From: an uncultured Neglectibacter sp.
Lineage (GTDB): Bacteria > Bacillota > Clostridia > Oscillospirales > Acutalibacteraceae
DNA length: 64,000 nt
Direction of reading: 5' to 3'
Assembly: GCA_946554335.1 (NCBI GenBank)
Contig: CAMNSA010000013.1
Span: 18,085-82,084, forward strand
Shown here: positions 41,493 through 50,961 of the stretch, piece after piece
Position numbering within the stretch: the stretch's first letter is position 1
Layout: every line of letters begins with the position of its first letter
Translations under genes and position numbers: made by a program
The notes under the pieces: model-generated
What the model was told of the DNA's origin: nothing
Database searches by the model: none
Seen by the model: only the letters and a program-made list of their open reading frames with translations

Positions 41493-43925
41493 ATGAAGCT
41501 TGTCATGAGATATCTCAAGCCCTTTCTGGGTGTTGTGCTGCTGTGTATCCTCCTGCTGTTTTCTCAGGCCATGTGCGATTTGAGCCTTCCTAATCTGATG
41601 AGCGATCTGGTCAATATCGGGATCCAGCAGGGCGGCTTGAACCGGGCCGCCCCGGAGGCTCTCTCGGAAAAAGGCCTTATCCTGCTCAAAACCGTAATGC
41701 CGGAAAAAGAGCAAGCGTTTTTGGACGAGGCCTTTTTGACGGTGGAACCCCAAAGCAGCGAGGCTCAGCGCTTCGCGGAAAAATATCCCCTCATCAGGGA
41801 GGAGACCCTCTGTATCCTCCGGGACGACCTGGGAGAAGAGACACGAAAAGAAGCGGAAAAGCTGTACGGACAGGCCTCCTATGCCCTGCTGCTGTATCTC
41901 CAAGAAAGCTCACAAAACGGCGAGCTCACTGAGCTTGCAGCCCAGGCAAAGGCTTTGCTGCAAAGCAGCCCCGCCCCCGAACAGGAGGAGCCGCTTCCCG
42001 GCCTGGGAGACAATCTACAGCTGCCGGACCTCTCCGGGGAAACAGAGGAAAAGATCCCCGACGGCGCCCTCTTTTCCCTGCCCGGCGAAGAAAATGAGGA
42101 AGGAGAGGAGGATGCTCCCAAACAGGAGCCCCCCTCTTTCTCCATGGAGGGCGGAATCTCTCGGCTGGAAGCGGGAAGGCTTTACGGGCTGATCCCCCTT
42201 TTGCAGATCGCCCCGAAGGAAAGCCTTTGCGCCGCCTGGAACAAAGCGGGCGAGGCGGATTCCATGATGGGAAGCCAGGTGGGCGTCTCTATGGCGCGGC
42301 TGTTCTACCGGGAACTGGGGATCGATCTGAACCGGATCCAGCGAAGCTTTATTTTCGTCACCAGCCTGAAAATGCTGGGCGTCACCGTTTTAGGCGCTCT
42401 GTGCACCATTTTGGTAGGCTTTTTCTCCTCCCGGGTGGCGGGAAAGGTGGGAAAAAAGCTCCGCCACGACCTGTTTGCGAAGGTGGAAAGCTTTTCCAGC
42501 GCGGAATTTGACAAGTTTACCACAGCCTCGCTCATCACCAGAACCACCAACGATGTGCAGCAGATCCAGATGCTCATTACCATGGGGATTCGGCTGGTGT
42601 GCTATGCCCCCATCATGGGCATCGGAGGCATTGTGTTCGCCCTGGGAAAAAGCGTCTCCATGAGCTGGATCATTGCGGTGGCGGTAGCAGTGATGATCGG
42701 GCTGGTGCTCATTGCCCTTTCCGTCGCGCTGCCAAAATTCAAAATGCTTCAGAAGCTTATCGACCGGCTGAATCTGGTGAGCAGAGAAAACCTCTCCGGG
42801 ATGCTGGTGGTGCGCGCCTTCGGCAACGAGCGCCATGAGGAGGCTCGCTTTGAAAAGGCCAACCGGGAACTGGCTGACACCAACCGGTTTGTCCAACGGG
42901 TCATGGCTCTGATGATGCCCTCCATGATGTTTATGATGAACCTCACCTCTCTGGTGATCATCTGGGTGGGAGGCCGCGCCATCGCAGCCTCCACCCTGCA
43001 GATCGGCGATATGATGGCGTTTATCCAGTACGCGATGCAGATCATCTCCTCTTTCCTGATGATCGCCGTCATGTTTGTTATGATTCCCAGAGCCAGCGTC
43101 TCCGCCGCGCGGATCAGAGAGGTGCTGGACATGCCCCTGGAGATCCTGGACGATCCCCAAGCGGTCGGGCAGAAGGAAACGGCGGGAAAGCTGGAATTTC
43201 GCCATGTGTCCTTCCGGTATCCCAACGCTCGGGAGGAGGTTCTGCACGACCTGAGCTTTACGGCCCTGCCGGGAGAGACCACCGCCTTTATCGGGGCCAC
43301 CGGATCGGGAAAATCCACCTTGATCAATCTGATCCCCCGGTTTTACGATGTGACCGAAGGGGAGATCCTGTTAGACGGCGTGGACCTTCGGAAGCTGCCT
43401 CAGAAAGAGCTGCGGGAAAAAATCGGGTATGTGCCCCAAAAGAGTGTGCTTTTCTCCGGCTCTATCCGGTCCAATCTGGAATACGGTAAGGAAGAAGCTT
43501 CTGAAGAGGAGCTAAAGGGGGCCGTGGAAACCGCCCAGGCAGCGGACTTTGTCAGCCGCCTGGAGAAAGGCCTGGAAAGCCCCATTGCCCAAGGCGGAGA
43601 CAATGTTTCCGGCGGGCAGAAGCAGCGGCTGTCCATCGCCAGAGCTCTCATGAGAAAAGCCCCTATCTATATTTTTGACGACAGCTTCTCCGCCCTGGAT
43701 TTTAAAACTGACGCGGTGCTGCGCAGGGCTTTGAAGGAGCGCACCGGGGGATCCACCGTTTTGCTGGTCGCTCAGCGGGTGAGCACCATCCGCGGCGCGG
43801 AGCAGATCATCGTTCTGGACGAGGGAAAAATGGTGGGCAGGGGGACCCACCGGGAACTGATGGAAAATTGCCCCGCCTATCGGGAGATCGCCCAAAGCCA
43901 GCTGAGCAAGGAGGAATTGGAATGA
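41493..43925 (+). CDS. Heterodimeric ABC exporter, subunit with degenerate ATP site residues
   Basis: The 810-residue half-transporter has a membrane domain fused to an ATPase domain. TM1 is at about residues 9-30. A segment of some 240 residues, acidic and proline-rich at about 150-220, precedes TM2 and should be extracytoplasmic. The ATPase has Walker A GATGSGKST near residue 601, signature VSGGQKQR near 705, and Walker B IYIFDDSFSALD with Asp in place of the catalytic Glu. The switch position reads VAQRVST, so Gln replaces His. These substitutions mark the degenerate-site partner of heterodimeric multidrug-type exporters such as BmrCD or LmrCD. Its stop overlaps the next gene's ATG by 4 bp. 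Substrate unknown. Confidence 0.92.
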   Translation: MKLVMRYLKPFLGVVLLCILLLFSQAMCDLSLPNLMSDLVNIGIQQGGLNRAAPEALSEKGLILLKTVMPEKEQAFLDEAFLTVEPQSSEAQRFAEKYPLIREETLCILRDDLGEETRKEAEKLYGQASYALLLYLQESSQNGELTELAAQAKALLQSSPAPEQEEPLPGLGDNLQLPDLSGETEEKIPDGALFSLPGEENEEGEEDAPKQEPPSFSMEGGISRLEAGRLYGLIPLLQIAPKESLCAAWNKAGEADSMMGSQVGVSMARLFYRELGIDLNRIQRSFIFVTSLKMLGVTVLGALCTILVGFFSSRVAGKVGKKLRHDLFAKVESFSSAEFDKFTTASLITRTTNDVQQIQMLITMGIRLVCYAPIMGIGGIVFALGKSVSMSWIIAVAVAVMIGLVLIALSVALPKFKMLQKLIDRLNLVSRENLSGMLVVRAFGNERHEEARFEKANRELADTNRFVQRVMALMMPSMMFMMNLTSLVIIWVGGRAIAASTLQIGDMMAFIQYAMQIISSFLMIAVMFVMIPRASVSAARIREVLDMPLEILDDPQAVGQKETAGKLEFRHVSFRYPNAREEVLHDLSFTALPGETTAFIGATGSGKSTLINLIPRFYDVTEGEILLDGVDLRKLPQKELREKIGYVPQKSVLFSGSIRSNLEYGKEEASEEELKGAVETAQAADFVSRLEKGLESPIAQGGDNVSGGQKQRLSIARALMRKAPIYIFDDSFSALDFKTDAVLRRALKERTGGSTVLLVAQRVSTIRGAEQIIVLDEGKMVGRGTHRELMENCPAYREIAQSQLSKEELE

Positions 43926-45760
43926 GCGCAAAACCGGCCCATCCTCATCCCGGCGGCATAAAAGGCCGGGAAAAAGCCAAGAATTTCAAAGGCAGTGCAA
44001 AAAAGCTGCTCTCCTATTTAAGCGAATACCGTCTTCCCATGATCCTGGTCATGGCCGCGGCTGCCGTTTCCACGGTGTTCAGCATCGCTGGGCCCAAGGT
44101 GCTGGCACTGGCCACAGACGAGCTGGCAGGCGGGATCATGCGCATCGTCACCGGTGCTCAGGGCGGGATCGACTTCGGCTATATCGGCACGATCCTGATT
44201 CTGATGGGAGGCATTTATCTTTTCAGCGCCGCCTTCTCCTATTTGCAGGGCCATGTGATGGCCGGAATCTCCACAAAGGTCTCCTATCAGCTGAGAAATG
44301 CCATTGAAGAGAAGCTCAATCGCCTGCCCATTTCCTATTTTCACCGGACCAGCCAGGGAGATGTGCTTTCCCGCATCACCAACGATGTGGACACCCTCTC
44401 CGGCTCTTTAAGCCAGAGCGTGACCCAGCTGGTCACCTCTGTCTGCACCCTTTTGGGCGTGCTCATCATGATGCTTTCCATCAGCTGGCAGCTGACTTTG
44501 CTGGCGCTTTGCATCGTCCCCTTGTCCCTTGCCTTCGTGCTGTTGATCGTAAGGCTCTCCCAGAAGTATTTCCGGGGACAGCAGAAGTATCTGGGCGCGG
44601 TAAACGGCAGGGTGGAGGAGATGTACGGAGGTCATTTGATCGTCAAGGCCTTTGGGAGAGAGGAGGAAACGGTCAGGGCCTTTGACAAAGAAAACGAAAA
44701 GCTATATACTGCCGGGTGGAAGGCCCAGTTTCTTTCCGGGCTGATGATGCCGGTGATGAACTTTGTGGGAAATCTGGGATACGCCGTGATCTGTATGGCC
44801 GGAGCCGCCATGGCGGCGGGCGGGACTATGACCATCGGCGGGATCCAGGCCTTTATCCAGTATGTGAGAAGCTTCACCATGCCCATCAATCAGCTTGCCA
44901 ATCTCTCCAACCAATTTCAGATGACCGTGGCCGCGGCGGAGCGGATCTTCGAGTTTCTGGAGGAGAAAGAGGAAAGCGGCGAGGAAGGAAAGCTTACGAT
45001 GGATCAGATGGATATCCGGGGAGATATCACCTTCGAGCATATCCGCTTTCGCTACGAGGACAGCGAAGAGCCGGTGATCCGCGACTTTTCCGCCCGGATC
45101 AAGGCAGGACAGAAGGTGGCGATCGTAGGGCCTACCGGCGCGGGAAAGACCACCATCGTAAAGCTTTTGATGCGGTTTCACGATCTGGACAGCGGCCGGA
45201 TCCTCCTGGACGGGCGCCCCATTACGGATTTCTCCCGCCGGGAGCTGCGCAGGGAGTTCGCCATGGTGCTTCAGGACGCCTGGCTGTATCACGGCTCCAT
45301 CCTGGAAAACATCCGTTATGGAAAGCTTACCGCCTCTGAGGAGGAAGTGGTCAACGCGGCAAAGGCCGCAATGGCCCACCACTTTATCCAGACTCTGCCA
45401 GAGGGTTATCAGACTCTCCTCAGCGAAGAGGGCGCCAATGTCTCTCAGGGCCAGAAGCAGCTGCTGACCATCGCCAGAGCGATCCTTTCAGACGCCAGCA
45501 TCCTGATCCTGGACGAGGCCACCAGCTCTGTGGATACCCGCACCGAGGTACTGCTGCAGCGGGCGATGGACCGCCTGATGCAGGGACGCACCAGCTTCAT
45601 CATTGCCCACCGGCTCTCCACCATCCGGGAGGCGGACCTGATCCTCTGCATGAAGGACGGAGACATTGTGGAGCAGGGCACTCATGAAGAGCTGATGGAG
45701 ATAAACGGGTTTTACGCGAGCCTTTATAACAGCCAATTCGAGACGCTTTCAGCTTCTTAG
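43922..45760 (+). CDS. Heterodimeric ABC exporter, catalytic subunit
   Basis: The 612-residue half-transporter starts at the ATG overlapping the previous stop. Six TM segments lie between about residues 35 and 330. The ATPase domain has Walker A GPTGAGKTT, Walker B ILILDEATSSVD with the catalytic Glu, and switch histidine in IAHRLST. The signature is altered to VSQGQKQ. This signature would face the Walker motifs of the partner, so one composite ATP site is degenerate and the other canonical. The DAG-kinase-like gene follows after 36 bp. Confidence 0.93.
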   Translation: MSAKPAHPHPGGIKGREKAKNFKGSAKKLLSYLSEYRLPMILVMAAAAVSTVFSIAGPKVLALATDELAGGIMRIVTGAQGGIDFGYIGTILILMGGIYLFSAAFSYLQGHVMAGISTKVSYQLRNAIEEKLNRLPISYFHRTSQGDVLSRITNDVDTLSGSLSQSVTQLVTSVCTLLGVLIMMLSISWQLTLLALCIVPLSLAFVLLIVRLSQKYFRGQQKYLGAVNGRVEEMYGGHLIVKAFGREEETVRAFDKENEKLYTAGWKAQFLSGLMMPVMNFVGNLGYAVICMAGAAMAAGGTMTIGGIQAFIQYVRSFTMPINQLANLSNQFQMTVAAAERIFEFLEEKEESGEEGKLTMDQMDIRGDITFEHIRFRYEDSEEPVIRDFSARIKAGQKVAIVGPTGAGKTTIVKLLMRFHDLDSGRILLDGRPITDFSRRELRREFAMVLQDAWLYHGSILENIRYGKLTASEEEVVNAAKAAMAHHFIQTLPEGYQTLLSEEGANVSQGQKQLLTIARAILSDASILILDEATSSVDTRTEVLLQRAMDRLMQGRTSFIIAHRLSTIREADLILCMKDGDIVEQGTHEELMEINGFYASLYNSQFETLSAS

Positions 45761-45796
45761 AGATAGAAATTTTTCTTTCAGGGAAAGGAAAACAGC

Positions 45797-46675
45797 ATGG
45801 AAATTACGGTTTTGGTAAATCCCTCTGCGGGAAAGCAGACGATTTTAAAAGAAACCCAGGAGATCCAAAGGATCCTGGAAGAGGGCGGAGCCCATGTGCG
45901 CATGGTGGAACCCCGGACGCCGGAGGAAGCGCAGGAATTGATCTCCCGGAAAACGGACCGGCCGGACCTGTTTGTCTGCTGCGGGGGAGACGGCACTTTG
46001 AGCACCGCGGTAAACAGCCTTTTGAAGTCGAATGTCAAGGTTCCCCTGGGGTATATCCCCTCCGGATCCACCAACGATTTTGCCAATACCCTGGGGATCT
46101 CCAAGGATCCTCTGCAGGCGGCCAAAATGATTTTGAACGGTACTCCCAGACCCCTGGACGCGGGAAGCTTTTTCCAGCGGCACTTCATCTATGTGGCGTC
46201 CTTCGGCGCCTTCACCCAGGCCTCCTATTCCGCGCCCCAAAGCCTGAAAAACAGTCTGGGCCATATGGCCTATGTGATCGAGGGCCTGAAGGAGCTGCCG
46301 CAGATCAAGGCCTATCATATGGCGGTGGAGACAGAGCAGGACAAGACGGAGGGTGATTACCTGTTCGGGGCGGTAAGCAACTCCACCTCTCTGGCAGGCA
46401 TGTTCAGGCTGGACCCGGAAACGGTGAAGCTTAATGACGGGCTGTTTGAGATCACCCTGGTAAAAAACCCCAGGAATCTTCTGGAATTTCACCGGATCTT
46501 GTCCTCCATGCTCAGCGGGAAGTTCGATCCGGAAATGATCACCTTCCTCCACGCGAAAAAAGCGGTTTTCCACTGTGAGGAAGCGATCCCCTGGTCCCTC
46601 GACGGAGAATACGCCCCGGGAACCCGGGATGTGGAGATCCGGGTGAAGGAGAAAGCCTACGCCCTTTCCTATTGA
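45797..46675 (+). CDS. Diacylglycerol kinase-family lipid kinase (YegS/DgkB-like)
   Basis: The protein has 292 residues. The catalytic domain shows VNPSAGK at the N-terminus, the nucleotide-binding GGDGTLSTAVNSL at about residue 57 and PSGSTNDFANTLG at about 88. The second domain contains the SLDGEYAP motif near the end. Family members phosphorylate diacylglycerol or related lipids, or sphingoid bases, and recycle lipid from cell-wall polymer synthesis. It is membrane-associated without TM segments. The gene is the last of the ABC exporter operon, with AAAGGA upstream, and precedes a shared convergent terminator. The lipid substrate is not defined by the sequence. Confidence 0.9.
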   Translation: MEITVLVNPSAGKQTILKETQEIQRILEEGGAHVRMVEPRTPEEAQELISRKTDRPDLFVCCGGDGTLSTAVNSLLKSNVKVPLGYIPSGSTNDFANTLGISKDPLQAAKMILNGTPRPLDAGSFFQRHFIYVASFGAFTQASYSAPQSLKNSLGHMAYVIEGLKELPQIKAYHMAVETEQDKTEGDYLFGAVSNSTSLAGMFRLDPETVKLNDGLFEITLVKNPRNLLEFHRILSSMLSGKFDPEMITFLHAKKAVFHCEEAIPWSLDGEYAPGTRDVEIRVKEKAYALSY

Positions 46676-46778
46676 CGAAAGACCTGCCGCTTCGCACAGT
46701 TTAAGGGCGAACCTGTTATCTTTCGCTTCCCGAAAGGGAAATATCGCGCTGTGGGGTTCCCGCAGAAGAGCACCAGAT

Positions 46779-46821
46779 AAAAAACACTGCCCGAAGAAGA
46801 GAAAAATTCTTCTTCGGGCAG
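46779..46821. terminator. Bidirectional terminator between convergent genes
   Basis: Perfect 14-bp arms (46787-46800 and 46808-46821) have a T-tract on the minus side, so it mainly serves the symporter gene. A weaker T-rich tail on the plus side may serve the exporter operon. Confidence 0.88.
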
Positions 46822-46906
46822 CTTTGTCTTATGTTATAACGGTCAGGGAATTTGTGCGGTGGATTCCATTCCCTTTTCAGATAACCTGCCTTTGCAGCCC
46901 TGTGCC

Positions 46907-48394
46907 TTATGATGCTTTCTTCTCGTAAAAGGCCAGGTTTTCCTCTCCGCTTTTCCAGTGGAGGGCGCGGGAGATCCCGGTGAACAGAAAGCACAGGGTG
47001 AAAGATACCGCCATGGCAAGGCAGGCGTAAATAGGGCCGTCCGGCGTGGTGAAGCCGGAGAGGGCGGCGGGCAGGAAGGCGGTGAGGAAGCCTCCCAGCA
47101 TCCCGGCCCACGCCCCTGCCTTGTTCAGCCGCTTCCAGTAAAGGGAAAGCAGGTAGGGCGCTAAGAAGGAGCCGGACAAAATACCCCAGGAATAGGACAT
47201 CATCTCCAGAATCGGGGTGGGATAATTGGCGATGAGATAGCTCATCACCACAAAGGCCAAACACAACAGTCGGGTGAGCATCGCCACATTTTTGTCCTCC
47301 ATCTTTTTCACAAAGAAGGACTTCACCAAATCCATGGAGACGGTGGAGCAGGCGGTAAGAGTAATGCTGGACAGGGTGGAGACCGACGCGGAGATCAGCA
47401 GCACCAGAATGACGCCGGTGAGAATGTTGGGCAGCCCGGCGGAATCCAGCATCAGGGGCACTAAAAAGTCCTTTCCGCCCTCGGGCATGGCGTCGCCGAA
47501 AAACAGGTGGGAAAGGGAGCCGATAAAATAGCCTCCTCCGGCCACCACCAGGGCAAAAAAGGTGGAGATGATCACGCCCCGCTTGACCTCCTTCTGGTCC
47601 CGGATGCCGTAATATTTATGCACCATCTGGGGCAGGCCCCAGGTGCCGAAGCTGGTCATTAGCAAGGTGGCGGTAAGGCTCAAAGCGGCCTTTCCGGGGA
47701 GGGGGGCCATCTCGTGCGCCTTCATGTATTCCGCCATCCGGGAAAATCCGCTGGAAAGCCCTCCCACCTGAGAAGAGCGCACAATGAGGACGATAAGGGC
47801 GACCACTCCCACGATCATCACAAAGCCCTGAATAAAATCCGCCTTCAAGGTGGCGAGATATCCGCCCAGCACCAACAGCAGCGCGGAGGCAATGGCAATG
47901 ATGACCATACACACCCGTTCATCGATTCCCAGGATCACAGCGCATACGCTGGTAAGCCCCTTATAGACCGAGGCGGAATAGGGAATGAGAAAAATAAAAA
48001 TAATAACACAGGAGAAAATTCTCATCCCGGAGCTTTGAAAGCGCTTTTCAAACAGCTGCGGCATGGAGGTGATCTGATGCCTTCTGGTGATCTCCCGGGT
48101 GCGGTTTGCCAGGACCAGCCAGGCAAGCAGAGAACCGAATACGGCATTCCCCAGGCCCACCAGGACGCTCCACAGGCCATAGCTCCATCCGGAGCCGCCG
48201 GAGTATCCGATAAACATCACAGCGGAAAAATAGGCGGTGCCATAGGAAAAAGCGGAGATCCAGGCTCCGGCGCTGCGGCCGCCTACGGTAAAGCTCAGCA
48301 TGTCGCTGCCCCTGCGGGAATAGAGGATCCCTACCGCCAGCATGAAGACGGCATAGATCCCAATTACGACCCAAATGGTCAACTGTTTGTCCAT
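46907..48394 (-). CDS. Sodium:solute symporter (SSS family)
   Basis: The 495-residue integral membrane protein has about 13 hydrophobic segments beginning WVVIGIYAVFMLAVGIL. SSS hallmarks are FTVGGRSAGAWISAFSYG after TM1 and the core segment LISASVSTLSSITLTACST near residue 335, which contains Na2-site serines. The family moves sugars, amino acids (PutP), pantothenate or carboxylates with sodium. PutP-like layout is suggested but the substrate is not deducible. The start ATG follows ACGGAG. It is a single-gene unit controlled by a promoter whose start region is covered by a 38-bp palindrome. Confidence 0.9.
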   Translation of the reverse strand: MDKQLTIWVVIGIYAVFMLAVGILYSRRGSDMLSFTVGGRSAGAWISAFSYGTAYFSAVMFIGYSGGSGWSYGLWSVLVGLGNAVFGSLLAWLVLANRTREITRRHQITSMPQLFEKRFQSSGMRIFSCVIIFIFLIPYSASVYKGLTSVCAVILGIDERVCMVIIAIASALLLVLGGYLATLKADFIQGFVMIVGVVALIVLIVRSSQVGGLSSGFSRMAEYMKAHEMAPLPGKAALSLTATLLMTSFGTWGLPQMVHKYYGIRDQKEVKRGVIISTFFALVVAGGGYFIGSLSHLFFGDAMPEGGKDFLVPLMLDSAGLPNILTGVILVLLISASVSTLSSITLTACSTVSMDLVKSFFVKKMEDKNVAMLTRLLCLAFVVMSYLIANYPTPILEMMSYSWGILSGSFLAPYLLSLYWKRLNKAGAWAGMLGGFLTAFLPAALSGFTTPDGPIYACLAMAVSFTLCFLFTGISRALHWKSGEENLAFYEKKAS

Positions 48395-48418
48395 ATGACA
48401 AAACTCCGTTTCTTTTAC

Positions 48419-48456
48419 TTTATCGATTTAAACCATGTGTGGTTTAAATCGATAAA
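48419..48456. promoter_or_regulatory. 38-bp palindrome over the symporter transcription start
   Basis: Arms of 17 bp (TTTATCGATTTAAACCA and its exact complement) surround TGTG. It lies immediately next to the -10 box of the symporter promoter, so it covers the predicted start site and early leader. It may be a repressor operator or a leader hairpin. Confidence 0.75.
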
Positions 48457-48485
48457 ATCTTATCATGAAACGAAACGAAAGGCAA
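48457..48485 (-). promoter_or_regulatory. Promoter of the symporter gene
   Basis: On the minus strand TTGCCT (48480-48485), 17-bp spacer, TAAGAT (48457-48462). The same box pair is seen at the orphan 5S copy at 33286-33314. Confidence 0.7.
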
Positions 48486-48517
48486 GGTCTTTTTCACATT
48501 TTGTTCATCTGTTTTTC

Positions 48518-48546
48518 TTGCTTTCGCCATAGAAAGCCGTTACAAT
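48518..48546 (+). promoter_or_regulatory. Promoter of the two-component/HtrA operon
   Basis: TTGCTT (48518-48523), 17-bp spacer, TACAAT (48541-48546). Confidence 0.7.
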
Positions 48547-48620
48547 TACATTATACTTGGAAAACCTTGTCTGTTTTGGGGAAGACTGTAAGCAGGCAGC
48601 TTGGAAAGGATGAACACGAA

Positions 48621-49316
48621 ATGGCTTCCGGAAAAATACTGATCGTAGATGATGATACCAATATCTGTGAGCTTTTAAGGCTCTACATTGAAAAGGAGGG
48701 GTATGAGGCCTCCATCGCCTATGACGGAGAAACCGCCCTGGAGATCTTCGACACGGTAGACCCGGACCTGGTGCTGCTGGACATCATGCTTCCCGGTCTG
48801 GACGGCTGGCAGGTGTGCAGAGAGATCCGGAAAAAGTCCAACCGCCCCATCATCATGCTCACGGCCAAGGGCGAGGTGTTCGACAAGGTCCTGGGGCTGG
48901 AGCTGGGGGCTGACGACTATGTGGTGAAGCCCTTTGAGACAAAAGAGGTCATCGCCCGAATCGGCGCCGTACTTCGCCGCAGCGGAAAAAACAGCGAGCA
49001 GGAGCCGGAAAAGAAGGAAGTCACCTTTGACAACCTGTCCATCAACCTGACCAATTACGAGCTGAAGGTCAAAGGGGTGGCGGTGGATACGCCCCCCAAG
49101 GAGATGGAGCTGATCTATCACCTGGCCTCCAATCCCAACCGGGTCTTTACCAGAGACCAGCTGCTGGACGAGGTGTGGGGCTTTGACTATTACGGCGACA
49201 GCCGTACAGTGGATGTCCATGTCAAGCGCCTGAGAGAAAAGCTGGAGGGCGTCTCCGACCAGTGGAGCCTGAAAACGGTTTGGGGCGTGGGCTATAAATT
49301 TGAGGTAAAGAGCTGA
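48621..49316 (+). CDS. OmpR/PhoB-family response regulator
   Basis: The protein has 231 residues. The receiver domain (1-120) has the acidic pocket DDD at 10-12, the phosphorylated Asp54 in LVLLDIMLPG, Thr81 in MLTAK and Lys103 in VVKPF. The C-terminal winged-helix domain (about 132-230) ends VWGVGYKFE and carries the DVHVKRLREKL recognition region. The start chosen at 48621 begins the receiver. An in-frame extension of 52 codons covers the promoter and is rejected. It is first in an operon with a histidine kinase, HtrA protease and YbaK. It probably senses envelope stress and controls this operon. Confidence 0.95.
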   Translation: MASGKILIVDDDTNICELLRLYIEKEGYEASIAYDGETALEIFDTVDPDLVLLDIMLPGLDGWQVCREIRKKSNRPIIMLTAKGEVFDKVLGLELGADDYVVKPFETKEVIARIGAVLRRSGKNSEQEPEKKEVTFDNLSINLTNYELKVKGVAVDTPPKEMELIYHLASNPNRVFTRDQLLDEVWGFDYYGDSRTVDVHVKRLREKLEGVSDQWSLKTVWGVGYKFEVKS

Positions 49317-49416
49317 AAAGCGGCTTTTTCCGGCAGGAAACGGCCCTTCAAGGACAAAACGCGTTATGTCCTTCGGGGACCCACTCGCGGAGATAAAACA
49401 AGGAAGCGGGCGCTCT

Positions 49417-50961
49417 ATGCAGAAAAGTATTTTTAAACGGTATCTGGGGATCACCATGGTGATCATCGTGCTGAGCTTTATCGTACTGGGCAGCGTGATG
49501 ATGGTCTTTTTCGGAAGCTACTGGCGGGGAGAGAAGCGGGAGCTTTTGACTCAAAACGCCAAATCCATCTCCGAGGTAGCCAGCAGGTTCCTCACAAAAA
49601 AGGACGAAGAAAATTACACTCTGGAAACAGAGGTGCTTAAATCCTTCGTCAAAACCTTCTCCCACAGCGCGGACGCCGATATTTTCATCACGGATCTCAG
49701 CGGCGCGATCTTACTGGGGAATTACGCCAACAGCAAGCTGGAGACTCTGGAAAAAACGCCCCCCAAAGCGGTGCAGATCGCGGCGAGGGGCCTCTATGAG
49801 GGCGTGGGAGATCTGGGCGGGGTCTATCCCGAAAAATTCTATATCATCGGCGTGCCCATGAACACGGAGGAGAACGAGTGCGTAGGGGCGGTGTTCGCCG
49901 CCACCAGTGCGGCCACGGTAAACGCCTTTCAGCGAGAGGCCCTCCACATCTTTCTTTTAGCTTCCCTCACGGCCTTTCTAAGCGCTTTCTGCGTGGTGGG
50001 GATCTTCGCCTTCCGGCTGGTCAATCCCTTAAGGCAGATGTCCGCAGCCGCCAGAAGCTTTGGCGCCGGGAATTTCTCCGTCAGAGTTCCCGTGACCAGC
50101 TCAGACGAGATCGGGCAGCTGGCACAGTCCTTCAACAACATGGCGGATTCCCTCTCCAACAGCGAGGGGATGCGCAGAAGCTTTATTGCCAATGTCTCTC
50201 ACGAGCTGAAAACTCCCATGACCACCATCGCCGGGTTCATCGACGGGATCCTGGACGGCACCATCCCCCAGGCAGATCGGGAAAAGTACCTGCAAATCGT
50301 CTCCAATGAGGTGAAGCGTCTTTCCCGGCTGGTAAAATCCATGTTGGACCTGTCCCGGATCGACAGCGGGGAAATGAAGCTGCACCCCACCTCCTTTGAT
50401 CTCACCGGCACGATCTTCAATACCCTGCTCACCTTTGAACAGAGCATTGAGGAAAAGGAGCTGGAAATTGAAGGGTTGGAAGCCGTTGGGCCCCTGATGA
50501 TCTACGCGGACCAGGATCTCATTCACCAGGTGATCTACAATCTGGTGGAAAACGCCGTAAAATTCACCAATCCCAAGGGCACGATCCACTTCCAGATCTC
50601 CGATGGGATCGACCGCACCAGCGTGGCCATCGAAAATACCGGGGCGGGCATTTCCCCGGAAGAGCTGCCCATGATCTTCGATCGTTTCTATAAGACGGAC
50701 AAATCCCGCAGCCAGGATAAAAACGGTATGGGCTTGGGACTCTATCTGGTGCGCACGATCATCAAGCTGCACAAGGGCAACATTTGGGCCACTTCCGTGG
50801 TAAACGAGTACTGCCGGTTTGAATTCTTCCTCCCCAAGCCTCAGGAGACGCCGAAGCTGAAGGAAAACGGCGCCCGCCTCAAGGAAGGTCGGGGGAAGGA
50901 GAGAGAAAAGACGAAAGAACGACCCTCGCTGGAGGGAGAAGAAAAGAGGAATGAGCCATGA
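49417..50961 (+). CDS. Sensor histidine kinase with HAMP domain
   Basis: The 514-residue membrane kinase has TM1 at about 10-33, an extracytoplasmic sensor region of about 140 residues, TM2 at about 176-199, HAMP at about 200-250, the dimerisation domain with phospho-acceptor His262 in IANVSHELKTP, and an ATPase domain (N box LVENAVKF, G1 GAGISPEE, G2 GMGLGLYLV). A charged tail of about 40 residues follows. The start at 49417 directly precedes TM1. An ATG at 49366 is a possible alternative. It is the partner of the response regulator 100 bp upstream and overlaps the htrA-like gene by 4 bp. Confidence 0.93.
   Translation: MQKSIFKRYLGITMVIIVLSFIVLGSVMMVFFGSYWRGEKRELLTQNAKSISEVASRFLTKKDEENYTLETEVLKSFVKTFSHSADADIFITDLSGAILLGNYANSKLETLEKTPPKAVQIAARGLYEGVGDLGGVYPEKFYIIGVPMNTEENECVGAVFAATSAATVNAFQREALHIFLLASLTAFLSAFCVVGIFAFRLVNPLRQMSAAARSFGAGNFSVRVPVTSSDEIGQLAQSFNNMADSLSNSEGMRRSFIANVSHELKTPMTTIAGFIDGILDGTIPQADREKYLQIVSNEVKRLSRLVKSMLDLSRIDSGEMKLHPTSFDLTGTIFNTLLTFEQSIEEKELEIEGLEAVGPLMIYADQDLIHQVIYNLVENAVKFTNPKGTIHFQISDGIDRTSVAIENTGAGISPEELPMIFDRFYKTDKSRSQDKNGMGLGLYLVRTIIKLHKGNIWATSVVNEYCRFEFFLPKPQETPKLKENGARLKEGRGKEREKTKERPSLEGEEKRNEP

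Noticed and set aside
49366..49416. Upstream ATG (49366) as the histidine kinase start
   Set aside because: It would add 17 polar residues before TM1, with its ribosome-binding site about 13 bases away. 49417 begins the typical kinase N-terminus, though spacing is not ideal for either.
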